A DNA stretch of 64,000 bases from JAFIEN01 sp051859505 (GTDB lineage Bacteria; Pseudomonadota; Alphaproteobacteria; Rhodobacterales; Rhodobacteraceae): the NCBI GenBank assembly GCA_051859505.1, contig JBHYFN010000011.1, positions 40,743-104,742 on the forward strand. The letters are read 5' to 3'. The notes beneath the pieces were generated by a model. That model saw nothing but the letters and a program-made list of their open reading frames with translations, did no database searches and was not told where the DNA came from. Below are positions 34,578 through 43,140 of this stretch, in pieces. Within the stretch, counting starts at the first letter, position 1. Every line of letters starts with the position of its first letter. A program made the position numbers and the translations under genes.

Positions 34578-35672
34578 GTGTCAGAGGCCATGGGCATCCT
34601 GCCGTGTCAGACGATCCGGGCCATGCTTGATGCGGGCGCGATCACCACCGAAACCACCACCGAAACCGGCCTCGCACCGAACCAGATCCAGCCCGCCAGC
34701 CTTGACCTGCGGCTGGGCTCCGTCGCCTACCGGGTCAGGGCCTCTTTCCTGGCGGGTGCCGGGCGAACCGTCGCCGAACGGCTGGCCGAGTTCGAGATGC
34801 ACCGGGTCGATCTCAGCAAAGGGGCCGTGCTCGAAAAGGGCTGCGTCTATGTCGTGCCGCTGATGGAGGGGCTGGCCCTACCGCCCGATATCGCCGCGGT
34901 CGCCAATGCCAAATCCTCGACCGGACGGCTTGACCTCCTGACCCGCACCATCACCGATGGTGGGGCGGAATTCGACAGGATCCCGGCCGGCTATCGCGGG
35001 CCGCTCTATGCCGAGATCTGCCCGCGGTCCTTCTCGGTCCTGGTGCGTCCCGGCATGCGGCTGAACCAGATCCGCTTTCGCCGCGGCGATGCCGTGCTGG
35101 ACGATGCGGCGCTGCGCCGGCTGCATGCGACGACGCCGCTGGTGCCGGACGAGGCGGTGATCACGGGGGGGCTGGGCTTTTCGGTCGATCTGGCACCGGC
35201 CGAGGGGACGCTGGTCGGCTGGCGGGCCAAACCGCATACCGGGGTGATCGACCTCGACCTGATCGGCCATTACGAGGCGGCGGCCTATTGGGAGCCGATC
35301 CACAGTTCCGAGGCCCGGATCATCCTCGATCCCGGCGCTTTCTACATCCTGGTCAGCCGCGAGGCGGTGACGATCCCGCCGGATCACGCCGCCGAAATGG
35401 CACCCTATCTGGCCATGGTGGGCGAATTCCGGGTGCATTACGCGGGGTTCTTCGATCCCGGCTTCGGCTGGGCCGCGGCCGGAGGGGCGGGATCGCGCGG
35501 TGTGCTTGAAGTGCGCTGCCACGAAGCACCCTTCGTGCTGGAACACGGGCAGATCGTCGGCCGGCTGGTCTATGAGCGGATGGCCGAAGTGCCCGACACG
35601 CTTTACGGCACGGGGATCGCCTCGAATTACCAGGGGCAGGGCCTGAAACTGTCAAAGCAGTTCCGGACCTGA
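34578..35672 (+). CDS. dcd: dCTP deaminase, long two-domain form
   Basis: A 364-residue 2'-deoxycytidine 5'-triphosphate deaminase supplying dUTP for thymidylate synthesis. It has the typical NQIQPASLDLRLG segment, AKSSTGRLDLLTR and GAEFDRIPAGYRGPLYAEI. The second half repeats the dUTPase-like fold (GVIDLDLIGHYEAAAYWEPI, then ARIILDPGAFYILVSREAV), so the protein is nearly twice the length of E. coli Dcd, a form common in alphaproteobacteria. I chose GTG 34578 because GAGAGGGG is eight bases upstream. The gene ends in a convergent gap with paired palindromes. Confidence 0.87.
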   Translation: MSEAMGILPCQTIRAMLDAGAITTETTTETGLAPNQIQPASLDLRLGSVAYRVRASFLAGAGRTVAERLAEFEMHRVDLSKGAVLEKGCVYVVPLMEGLALPPDIAAVANAKSSTGRLDLLTRTITDGGAEFDRIPAGYRGPLYAEICPRSFSVLVRPGMRLNQIRFRRGDAVLDDAALRRLHATTPLVPDEAVITGGLGFSVDLAPAEGTLVGWRAKPHTGVIDLDLIGHYEAAAYWEPIHSSEARIILDPGAFYILVSREAVTIPPDHAAEMAPYLAMVGEFRVHYAGFFDPGFGWAAAGGAGSRGVLEVRCHEAPFVLEHGQIVGRLVYERMAEVPDTLYGTGIASNYQGQGLKLSKQFRT

Positions 35673-35682
35673 CGCCGGGGAG

Positions 35683-35728
35683 GGCCGAATTTGCAAAATT
35701 CGGCCGCCGGAATTTTGCAAATTCCGGC
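35683..35728. repeat. Back-to-back AT-centred palindromes
   Basis: Two 23-base palindromes abut: 35683-35705 (GGCCGAATT, TGCA-type centre, AATTCGGCC) and 35706-35728 (GCCGGAATT, TGCA-type centre, AATTCCGGC). They lie in the convergent gap between dcd and lpdA. An analogous pair lies at 43089 between the flavin reductase and xylA genes. A bidirectional terminator is the simplest reading. Confidence 0.8.
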
Positions 35729-35751
35729 CCCCCTCACACCCCGCGTTGCCC

Positions 35752-37146
35752 TCAGAAATGCAGCGCGCGGCCGTAGGCGTCGAGCACCGATTCGTGCATC
35801 ATCTCGGACAGGGTCGGATGCGGAAAGACCGTCTCCATCAACTCCGCTTCCGTCGTCTCGAGCGTGCGGCCCACCACATAGCCCTGGATCAGCTCCGTCA
35901 CCTCGGCGCCCACCATATGCGCCCCCAGAAGCTCGCCCGTCTTCGCGTCGAAGATCGTCTTGACCATTCCCTCCGGCTCTCCCAGCGCGATGGCCTTGCC
36001 ATTACCGATGAAAGGGAAGCGGCCGACCCGGATCTCGTGACCGTCCGCCCTGGCCTTTTCCTCGGTCATTCCGACGCTGGCGACCTGCGGATGGCAATAG
36101 GTGCACCCGGCGATGGACCCCGGCTTGATCGGATGCGGATGGCCGCCCGCGATCAGCTCGGCCACCATCACACCCTCATGGCTGGCCTTGTGCGCAAGCC
36201 AGGGCGCACCGGCCAGATCGCCGATCGCATAGACCCCGTCGACCCCGGTCCGGCAATATGCGTCGGTCACGACATGGGTCCGGTCGACCTTGATCCCGGC
36301 CTCTTCCAGCCCCAACCCCTCGACATTGCCGACGATGCCCACGGCCGAGATGACCGTGTCGAACGCGCGCGTCTCGGTCTTGCCGCCGGCCTCAATATGG
36401 GCGGTCACCTTGCCCTTGGCGCGGTCGAGCTTCTTCACCGTCGCCTTCTCGAGGATGGTCATGCCCTGCTTGACGAACTGCTTTCTGGCGAAGGCGCTGA
36501 TCTCGGCATCCTCGACGGGCAGGATGCGGTCCATCACTTCGACCACGGTCGTCTTCGCGCCCAAGGTATTGTAGAAGCTGGCGAATTCGATGCCGATCGC
36601 GCCCGAGCCGATGACCAGAAGATCCTTCGGCATCCGCGGCGGCACGAGGGCATGGCGATAGGTCCAGACCAGATCGCCATCCGCCTCGAGCCCGGGCAAT
36701 TCGCGCGCCCGCGCGCCGGTGGCCAGAACGATGGCGGGGGCGGACAGCGCCTCTTCGCCCTTGTCGGTGGTCACCTCGACCCGGCCCTTTCCCGCAAGCC
36801 GCGCCGTGCCCATCACCACCGTGATCTTGTTCTTCTTCATCAGATGGCCGATTCCACCCGACAATTGCCCGGCCACGGCGCGCGAGCGTTTGACCACCGC
36901 GTCCAGATCATAGGAAATCCCGGTCGCCGAGAGGCCGAATTCCTTGGCCCGATGCATCAGGTGGAACACTTCCGAGGACCGCAGCATCGCCTTGGTCGGG
37001 ATGCAGCCCCAGTTCAGGCAGATGCCGCCAAGGTTCTCCTTCTCGATGATGGCGACCTTCAGCCCCAGCTGCGCCGCACGGATCGCCGCCACATAGCCCC
37101 CGGGGCCCGCGCCGATCACGATCATGTCGAAAGTCCTGGCCGCCAT
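35752..37146 (-). CDS. lpdA: Dihydrolipoyl dehydrogenase
   Basis: The E3 flavoprotein of 2-oxoacid dehydrogenase or glycine cleavage complexes, 464 residues. FAD binding GAGPGGY is at residues 12-18, the redox pair is Cys43 and Cys48 in GGICLNWGC, and the C-terminal catalytic HPTLSE is present. ATG 37146 has GGGAGA upstream, while a longer frame adds 36 unsupported residues. It stands alone, not next to E1/E2 genes, so which complex it serves is not clear. A 26-base dyad lies 48 bases upstream. Confidence 0.94.
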   Translation of the reverse strand: MAARTFDMIVIGAGPGGYVAAIRAAQLGLKVAIIEKENLGGICLNWGCIPTKAMLRSSEVFHLMHRAKEFGLSATGISYDLDAVVKRSRAVAGQLSGGIGHLMKKNKITVVMGTARLAGKGRVEVTTDKGEEALSAPAIVLATGARARELPGLEADGDLVWTYRHALVPPRMPKDLLVIGSGAIGIEFASFYNTLGAKTTVVEVMDRILPVEDAEISAFARKQFVKQGMTILEKATVKKLDRAKGKVTAHIEAGGKTETRAFDTVISAVGIVGNVEGLGLEEAGIKVDRTHVVTDAYCRTGVDGVYAIGDLAGAPWLAHKASHEGVMVAELIAGGHPHPIKPGSIAGCTYCHPQVASVGMTEEKARADGHEIRVGRFPFIGNGKAIALGEPEGMVKTIFDAKTGELLGAHMVGAEVTELIQGYVVGRTLETTEAELMETVFPHPTLSEMMHESVLDAYGRALHF

Positions 37147-37193
37147 CACATTCTCCCACGATCGTTCGGTCGCCCGCGCAAAACTGGTGGGCA

Positions 37194-37219
37194 AAACTGG
37201 TTTGACGTTAAACCAGTTT
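37194..37219. promoter_or_regulatory. Inverted repeat AAACTGGTTT...AAACCAGTTT upstream of lpdA
   Basis: Ten-base arms (37194-37203 and 37210-37219) around GACGTT form a dyad, and a partial third copy (AAAACTGGT) stands at 37180. The location between lpdA and the GGDEF gene end fits either an lpdA operator or a terminator for the GGDEF gene. Confidence 0.45.
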
Positions 37220-37276
37220 CGCGCAGACGACCAGAGACGACCCCGCATGGCAGCCATTCATGCGGCGAAGGCCCGG

Positions 37277-38899
37277 TCAGTTCGATGGCGCGACCCGGAC
37301 GCAGTTGCGCCCCGCCTCTTTCGCCGCATAAAGCGCGGCATCGGCGCGGCGCAGCAGATCCTGCACGACAGAGGCGCTTTCGGGAAAGGCGGCCACCCCG
37401 GCCGAAACCGTCACCCGGGGCAGGAACCCCTCCATGTAGCGGACCTGCACATCGGTCACCGCATCGCAGATCCGCTGCGCGACCACGGCGGCCGTTTCCA
37501 GATCGGCATCGGGAATGAGGACGGCGAATTCCTCGCCCCCGAAACGGCAGATGATCTCTCCTCCGACCAGCATTTCCTGCAGGCGGTTTCCGATCGCGCG
37601 CAGCACCATATCGCCGGCGTCATGGCCGTGATTGTCGTTGAATTCCTTGAACCGGTCCGTGTCGAAGGCGATCAGACCGAAGGGCACCCCGCGGCGTTCG
37701 GCGATGCCGGTCTGGCGGCGCAGCGCATCGACGAAATAGCGCCGGTTGTAGAGGCCGGTCAGAGGGTCGCGGATGGATTGATCCCGAAGCTCGTCGCGCA
37801 GCTTGGCATTCGCGATGGCGAGCGAGATATGCTCGGCGCAGCGGATGGCGAATTCGCCCTGGTCGCTGATCCGCGCGGCACCCGGCACATTCTCGTCAAA
37901 GCGGATGTGGAGCAGGCCGACCGTATCGCCATGGGCGACGATGGGCACGCAGATATATTCGGTGACCGGCACCTTGTGGCCATGCGCCGTCACGTGATCG
38001 CAGGGAAAGCACAGCCCCCCCGCCCTGTATTCATAAGACCGCCCCCGGCGCAGCGCCCAGCAGCTGTCGGCCATGATCGAGGGATGCAGGTCGACCGTGT
38101 TCCAGTTGCACATCCCGTCCAGCACGTCGCGCGAGTTGGAATAGATGTAAAGCTCGCCCTTCGACCCGGGCAGCAGCGTCACCATGAAGCTGCGCACGAT
38201 CTGATAGAGTTCGTCCAGGGATTTGCAGGACTGCAGCCATTCATCCAGTTGCGCCAGCATCCGCGCCTCGTGCTGGCGCGCGCGTTCCTGGGCCAGAAGC
38301 TCCATCGCCCGCGCCTCGGCCGCTTCGGCGACGCGCTTGGCCTCGGCCAGTTCGCGGGCCGCCTGCCGTTCGGCCGTGACATCGGTGAAGGTCACGACAT
38401 AGCCGCCCCCCCGCGTGGGGCGGCCATGGGTCAGCACCACCCGGCCCGAGGGCAGCACCCGGTCAAAGGAATAGGGCTGGCGTGACAGGACGAGCGATTC
38501 GGCCTTCCTCAGCTCCTCCACCGTCATCTCGCCGCGTTCGAGCGATCTTTCCCGAAAGGCCTGGCGCGAGCTGCCGATGCGCAGGTCGTCAGTGGTGATT
38601 TCCATCACCTGATAGATCCGGCTGTTGTGGAGTTCGCAGGTGCCTTCGGCCGACCAGACCAGAACACCCTGTTCCATGATGTTCATGATCTGGGTCGACA
38701 GGTCGCTTGCATCCTCGCTGCGCTCGGGCGAGGGGGCGAGCTTGACAACCTCGGGCAGGACCGGCTCCGCCTCTGCTTTGTGACGTTCCTGTTTCACGGC
38801 GGGCCATCCCGGGCTCTGGTTTGGCCCGATCATCGTGCCAAGGGATTGCCGCCGGATTAACGCCGGCCCGGAGCGCGCCTCGAACTGCGTAAAACTCAA
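37277..38899 (-). CDS. PAS/GAF/GGDEF diguanylate cyclase
   Basis: A protein of up to 540 residues that should make cyclic-di-GMP. A PAS-like region covers about residues 70-175 (NIMEQGVLVWSAEGTCELHN, split as IMEQGVLVW), a coiled-coil link follows, then a GAF-type region about 215-365 with CFPCDHVTAHGHKVP, and the C-terminal cyclase carries the intact GGEEF (RFGGEEF). The inhibitory RxxD site is missing; VGGE stands there. No membrane segments, so it is cytoplasmic. A TTG at 38899 overlaps the DUF924 stop by four bases; ATG 38833 is an alternative start. Confidence 0.87.
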   Translation of the reverse strand: MSFTQFEARSGPALIRRQSLGTMIGPNQSPGWPAVKQERHKAEAEPVLPEVVKLAPSPERSEDASDLSTQIMNIMEQGVLVWSAEGTCELHNSRIYQVMEITTDDLRIGSSRQAFRERSLERGEMTVEELRKAESLVLSRQPYSFDRVLPSGRVVLTHGRPTRGGGYVVTFTDVTAERQAARELAEAKRVAEAAEARAMELLAQERARQHEARMLAQLDEWLQSCKSLDELYQIVRSFMVTLLPGSKGELYIYSNSRDVLDGMCNWNTVDLHPSIMADSCWALRRGRSYEYRAGGLCFPCDHVTAHGHKVPVTEYICVPIVAHGDTVGLLHIRFDENVPGAARISDQGEFAIRCAEHISLAIANAKLRDELRDQSIRDPLTGLYNRRYFVDALRRQTGIAERRGVPFGLIAFDTDRFKEFNDNHGHDAGDMVLRAIGNRLQEMLVGGEIICRFGGEEFAVLIPDADLETAAVVAQRICDAVTDVQVRYMEGFLPRVTVSAGVAAFPESASVVQDLLRRADAALYAAKEAGRNCVRVAPSN

Positions 38900-39474
38900 C
38901 CTTTTCCGGCAAAGACCTCGACAATCGCCTTGTAGCCGCCCTGGGCCAGATACTCCGCCTCGGCCGCGGTGGTTTCCCGGCCAAGGGCGGCGTTGCGGGT
39001 CGGGAACCGGCCGTAGCGGCGGATCACCTCGCGATGCGCCTCGGCATGGGGGATGTTCTCGGCGCCCGTCTCGGGCATCCGGGTCGCAAACAGCTCGACC
39101 GACCTGTCCTGATCGACAAGGTTTTCGGAATGCATCAGCGGCATGTAGAAGAACTGCCGCTCCGGCTCGGGGATCGGCGCGTCCCAGCCCTGTTCCAGCG
39201 CCAGTTTCGACGCCGCCCGCGCGATCGGATCGCTGGCGAAGGCGCGCGGATCATCGCGAAAGAGGTTGCGCGGAAACTGGTCCGTCACGATCAGATAGGC
39301 CAGCGCCCCCCGCGGCGAGGTCAGCCAGGGCCCCAGCCCGCCCGCCATCGCCTCGTCCCAGAGATCGGCAAAGCGGTCGCGCACCTGGGCGTCGATATCC
39401 TCGGTGCCGGCATACCAGCCCTTCGGCCCGATCTCGTCGATCCAGAAGCGCAGAACCGCGTCAATCCTGTCCAT
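38896..39474 (-). CDS. DUF924 family protein
   Basis: A 192-residue cytoplasmic protein of the DUF924 family (TPR-like helical fold). Typical segments are VLRFWIDEIGPKGWYAG, YLIVTDQFPRNLFRDDPRAFA and FFYMPLMHSENLVDQ. No biochemical role is established for the family. ATG 39474 follows AAGGAGG; it overlaps the MFS gene stop by 14 bases and the GGDEF gene start by four, so the three genes form an operon. Confidence 0.88.
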   Translation of the reverse strand: MDRIDAVLRFWIDEIGPKGWYAGTEDIDAQVRDRFADLWDEAMAGGLGPWLTSPRGALAYLIVTDQFPRNLFRDDPRAFASDPIARAASKLALEQGWDAPIPEPERQFFYMPLMHSENLVDQDRSVELFATRMPETGAENIPHAEAHREVIRRYGRFPTRNAALGRETTAAEAEYLAQGGYKAIVEVFAGKG

Positions 39475-40792
39475 CCCGTCCCTCCTTATGCGGTTGCGGC
39501 TGTTCCGCCCCGATCTCGGCCTCAGTTTCGGCTGCAGCCTCGGCCGCGATCTCGGCCTCGAGTGCGGCCTCCTCCATCGCGGCCCCCGCCACGACGCCGG
39601 TCGCCGTGGCGGCAATCGGCGCGTATGAGACCATGTCGCCCACGATCTCCTTGTCGGGCTGGCGCCGCATCCGCCACAAGGCATAGACCGCAAGGCCCAG
39701 CATCGCGACCGAAATGATCGCCCAGAACCCGTTGGCGCCCAGATTGTCCATCGTCCAGCCCACGATCAGCGGCCCGGCGATCGCGCCCAGACCGTTGATG
39801 AACAAGAGCCCGCCCGAGGCCGCGGCCATATCCTCGCGCTCAAGATAGTCGTTGGCATAGGCGATCAGCAGCGCGTAAAGCGGGTTCGACGCCCCGCCGA
39901 CAGCGGCCGCGGCCAGCACGATCAGCCAGTATTGCCCCGGGATCAGGAAGGCCACCAGCGCCGCAACCCCCCCCACCAGCGCCAGCGCGAGGATCAGGAT
40001 CCGCCGGTCGATCCGGTCCGACAGCCAGCCGATCGGATATTGCAGCACCAGCGCCGCCAGATAGGTGGCCGACACCATGACCGAGATCTGCGGGATCGAA
40101 AGCCCCGCCCGCGTGCCATAGACCGCCGACATGCCGAACTGTGCCGCAAAGACCGTGCCAAGCGCGAACATCCCCGCACAGGCCAGGGGCGACACCTCGA
40201 TCAGCCGGCGCACCGACAGCGGCTTGGTGGCGGAAAAGGCCGGCGCGGTTTGCGTCACCGACAGAAGCACCGGCGCGAAGGCCAGGCTAACGAGGATCGA
40301 AGGGATGACGAACAGGATATAGCCCGACACATCCCCCAGAACGAGCAGGTATTGCGCCGTCACGATCCCGCCCATCTGCACGATCATGTAAAGCGACAGC
40401 GCCTTGCCGCGATTGGCATTGCTGGAGGCGTCGTTCAGCCAGCTTTCGGCGGTGATATAGACGCCGCAGAAACAGAAGCCGAAGATCACCCGGCCCAGCG
40501 TCCAGGCCCAGGGCTCGGTCAGGGTCGGATAGAGCAGGATCACCGCCGAGATCATCGACCCCAGCGCCGCGAATACGCGCACATGGCCCACCCGCCGGAT
40601 CATCATCGGCGCAAGCCGGCTGGCAAAGAGAAAGCCCACGAAATAGGCCGACATGATGATCGACATCGCCAGGGTCGAAAAGCCCTCGAGCTCGCCCCGG
40701 ATGCCCAGGAGCGTGCCCTGAAGACCGTTGCCGATCATCAGAAGGAACATCCCCAGAAGCAGCGCCCAGGAGCTGCCCAGAACCTGCAACAT
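39461..40792 (-). CDS. MFS transporter (YcaD-like)
   Basis: A 443-residue inner-membrane protein with about 12 hydrophobic segments, of the major facilitator superfamily. Loop features include LGRVIFGFCFCGVYITAESWLND and GWLSDRIDRRILI, the latter resembling the conserved loop 8-9 motif. The C-terminal tail is long, acidic and alanine-rich (EIAAEAAAETEAEIGAE) and probably cytoplasmic. Substrate unknown; YcaD-like members are efflux-type. ATG 40792 follows GGGAGAGCGG. First gene of an operon with DUF924 and GGDEF genes. Confidence 0.87.
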   Translation of the reverse strand: MLQVLGSSWALLLGMFLLMIGNGLQGTLLGIRGELEGFSTLAMSIIMSAYFVGFLFASRLAPMMIRRVGHVRVFAALGSMISAVILLYPTLTEPWAWTLGRVIFGFCFCGVYITAESWLNDASSNANRGKALSLYMIVQMGGIVTAQYLLVLGDVSGYILFVIPSILVSLAFAPVLLSVTQTAPAFSATKPLSVRRLIEVSPLACAGMFALGTVFAAQFGMSAVYGTRAGLSIPQISVMVSATYLAALVLQYPIGWLSDRIDRRILILALALVGGVAALVAFLIPGQYWLIVLAAAAVGGASNPLYALLIAYANDYLEREDMAAASGGLLFINGLGAIAGPLIVGWTMDNLGANGFWAIISVAMLGLAVYALWRMRRQPDKEIVGDMVSYAPIAATATGVVAGAAMEEAALEAEIAAEAAAETEAEIGAEQPQPHKEGRDGQD

Positions 40793-40830
40793 GACCGCTC
40801 TCCCGCTCGCTCCGGCCGCCCGTTCCGGCC

Positions 40831-40869
40831 GCCTGCCCCGATTGCCTGCCCCGATTGCCTGCCCCGAAT
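40831..40869. repeat. Three tandem 13-base units (GCCTGCCCCGATT)
   Basis: Three copies, the last with one change, run through the 251-base gap upstream of the MFS gene. A fourth partial unit follows. The rest of 40793-41043 is GC-rich with no gene that I can support. Confidence 0.8.
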
Positions 40870-41043
40870 GCCTGCCGTGCCCCCCTCCTATCCCGCCGCG
40901 CACCACAGGACCATGACAGAAACGACACCCCGGCCCCCGCCACAGACCGCAAGGGCCCTGTCGCGCGCCAGACCGGGCGCTTCACGGCAGCGTCGCAGCG
41001 GGCCGCAGCAGGCGCAAGCCGCCCGGGCGCGGGCAGCCCGCGG

Positions 41044-42063
41044 TCAATCCGTCAGGAAGCTCCCCAATCCCTGCCCCGCATGCGCCCGCGTCAGCCGGGC
41101 GATCAGCTCGGCCCGGCCCAGATCGGTCCAGTCCCGCAGGCTCCAGCGCGGCGTGTCGAACAGCGCCCGGCGCAGGTCGAAATGGGTGGCGACGGGCCGG
41201 ACGATGATCTCTTCCCCCGCAATCGCCCAGTCCACCGCGGCAAGCCGCTCGGGCCGCGCGGCCACAAGGGCCGCCTCATAGGCCATCGGGTAGATCGGGT
41301 CGGGATCGCCCTTGAAATTGGCGCGCCGAAAGGCCGGAAAGGCGATGTAGAGCGGCTCGTAGTCCAGCGACCGCAGCGCCGACAGCACCTCGAGGCTCGC
41401 CCGCGTCTCGTTGCATTCGATCCAGAGGATCGGCCGGCGCTCTTTCAGATAGCGGTAATCGCCCCGGATCGCATCAAGCTCGGCACCTTCGATATCCAGC
41501 TTGAGCAGGTCATAATCGCCATGCGCCTCGCGCAGCTGCGCCAGCGTCCTGCAGGGCACGGCCGCTCCGTCCGCCTCCTCCGGCCTCTCGTGGAAGCGAT
41601 AGCTCTGCGCCCCCCTATTGCCGCTTCCCGCGCTCTCCGGCACCAGCGAAAGCCAGCCCGGCCGCATCCCCACACCGGCCCCCACAAGCGCCGAGGGGCA
41701 GGAGAGGCCCTGCCGCAGATTGGCGCCCAGATGCGGCAGCAGATCCGGGTTCGCCTCGACCCCGAGCACCGATCCCGGCGTCCTGAGACGCGACACGCCC
41801 AGTGAAAACGTCCCCAGAAAGGCACCGACATCCCAAAGCCGCCCCCCCTCCGGCAGGATCCGCGCCGCAAGCTCCGCCTCGACCGCGCCCCATTCGCCGT
41901 GGTCCCGCAAGGTGCGCAGGATCAGGTCATCCGGCCAGTCGGGGCAGGACAGCGGGCCATAGAGGCTCTCCACCCTCACCGCCCCGACCTCGGGGCCGGG
42001 GGCGGGGCCGGGGGCGGGGTCGAGGCCGGATGCGGGCTGCGAAGGCGGCAGGTGAAAGGTCAT
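41044..42063 (-). CDS. FkbM family methyltransferase
   Basis: A 339-residue SAM-dependent methyltransferase of the FkbM family. The SAM-binding start is LWDVGAFLGTFSLGVSRL, the acidic loop VLGVEANPDLLPHL follows, and DLLKLDIEGAELDAI is the family signature. The first 30 residues are a Pro-rich extension with a GPAPGP repeat. FkbM enzymes often methylate sugar hydroxyls on glycans or natural products; the acceptor is unknown. It is a single gene between the MFS operon and a tRNA. Confidence 0.85.
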   Translation of the reverse strand: MTFHLPPSQPASGLDPAPGPAPGPEVGAVRVESLYGPLSCPDWPDDLILRTLRDHGEWGAVEAELAARILPEGGRLWDVGAFLGTFSLGVSRLRTPGSVLGVEANPDLLPHLGANLRQGLSCPSALVGAGVGMRPGWLSLVPESAGSGNRGAQSYRFHERPEEADGAAVPCRTLAQLREAHGDYDLLKLDIEGAELDAIRGDYRYLKERRPILWIECNETRASLEVLSALRSLDYEPLYIAFPAFRRANFKGDPDPIYPMAYEAALVAARPERLAAVDWAIAGEEIIVRPVATHFDLRRALFDTPRWSLRDWTDLGRAELIARLTRAHAGQGLGSFLTD

Positions 42064-42188
42064 CGCACTTGGGGTTCCTTGCCGGGCCGAAACCCGCTCA
42101 GCCCCGACCTTGCGCGATCCTGGTTAAGAGAGTGCTAATCCCGACGCCGTCAGAGGCGCCCAAAGCTTGCATCGGCCCGCCAGAAGGA

Positions 42189-42263
42189 TGGTGCCCCCTG
42201 TCTGGATTGAACAGACGACCTACCGCTTACAAGGCGGTTGCTCTACCGCTGAGCTAAGAGGGC
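42189..42263 (-). tRNA. tRNA-Thr (anticodon TGT)
   Basis: A 75-base cloverleaf on the minus strand with encoded CCA. Acceptor GCCCTCT pairs with AGGGGGC (two G-U type pairs), the anticodon stem ACCGC pairs with GCGGT around loop CTTGTAA, giving TGT. The T arm is GTCTG / CAGAC around TTCAATC. Confidence 0.94.
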
Positions 42264-42466
42264 ACGAAACGCCGGCTAACACGACTTGCCCCGCCATGCA
42301 ATCCTGCGCCCGGGGCCGATCGGGCCCTGCGGGCCGAGCTGCCACAATATCGCCCCCTGGCACCGGTAGTTGCAACAAAGACCTTGAAAAACCGAGCCGG
42401 GAGCCATTTCTCAGGAAGAGCGGCCGAACCTCCGGCCGGCAAGCGACAACCGGAAGGCCCGACGTC

Positions 42467-43075
42467 ATGCCCCACGCCAGTGCCCCAACGGTTCCCGTGC
42501 GGATGGACGGTGACGGGCCTATGGAGGGGTCTTCGGGGGGGGCTTCCGGTGGGCCGTCGCAGGGCAAGGCCCGCCCGACAACGATCAGCCCGTTCCGTCC
42601 CGAAACCGATCCCCTCGCCTTCCGGACGGCCCTGGGCGCCTTCGCGACCGGCGTGACCGTTGTCACCACATCGACGCCCGAAGGGCCGGCGGGGATCACC
42701 GCCAACAGCTTTGCCTCGGTCTCGCTCGACCCGCCGCTTGTCCTGTGGTCGCCCGCACGCGCCTCGGCCCGGTTCCAGCTTTTCGCCGGGGCCGATCATT
42801 TCGCGATCCATGTGCTGGGGCTGGAACAGCGCTGGATCTCGGATCGGTTCAGCCGCGCCCGCGATGCGTTCGAGGATCTGCCCTGGCAGGCGGACCGGCA
42901 CGGCACCCCGATCATCGACAGCGCGCTGGCGCGGTTCACCTGCACGACGGTGGCCCGTCATGACGGGGGCGACCACCTGATCGTGGTCGCCCGCGTGACC
43001 GAGGCGACACGCCGCGACGGCGCGCCCCTCGCCTTCCAGGGCGGCCGGTTCGGCAGCTTTCACATCCCGGACTGA
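42467..43075 (+). CDS. Flavin reductase family protein
   Basis: A 202-residue NAD(P)H:flavin reductase of the HpaC/DIM6-NTAB type that supplies reduced flavin to a monooxygenase. The domain starts near residue 45 with FRTALGAFATGVTVVTT; GITANSFASVSLDPPLVL is the flavin-binding segment, and the C-terminus ends GRFGSFHIPD. The first 40 residues are Gly/Ser/Pro-rich and not conserved. ATG 42467 has GGAAGG upstream. No partner oxygenase is encoded beside it. Confidence 0.87.
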   Translation: MPHASAPTVPVRMDGDGPMEGSSGGASGGPSQGKARPTTISPFRPETDPLAFRTALGAFATGVTVVTTSTPEGPAGITANSFASVSLDPPLVLWSPARASARFQLFAGADHFAIHVLGLEQRWISDRFSRARDAFEDLPWQADRHGTPIIDSALARFTCTTVARHDGGDHLIVVARVTEATRRDGAPLAFQGGRFGSFHIPD

Positions 43076-43088
43076 CCGCGGCCGGCAG

Positions 43089-43133
43089 GCCGGAATTTCC
43101 AAAATTCCGGCGCCGAATTTGGCCAAATTCGGC
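43089..43133. repeat. Back-to-back AT-centred palindromes
   Basis: Two abutting palindromes, 43089-43111 (GCCGGAATTT, CC-type centre, AAATTCCGGC) and 43112-43133 (GCCGAATTTGG, CCAAATTCGGC), occupy the convergent gap between the flavin reductase and xylA genes. The architecture matches the pair at 35683. Confidence 0.8.
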
Positions 43134-43140
43134 CTTGCCC

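Noticed and set aside
37150..37257. Upstream extension of lpdA by 36 residues
   Set aside because: It would translate through the inverted repeats, and the ATG at 37146 already gives the conserved N-terminus with a ribosome site.
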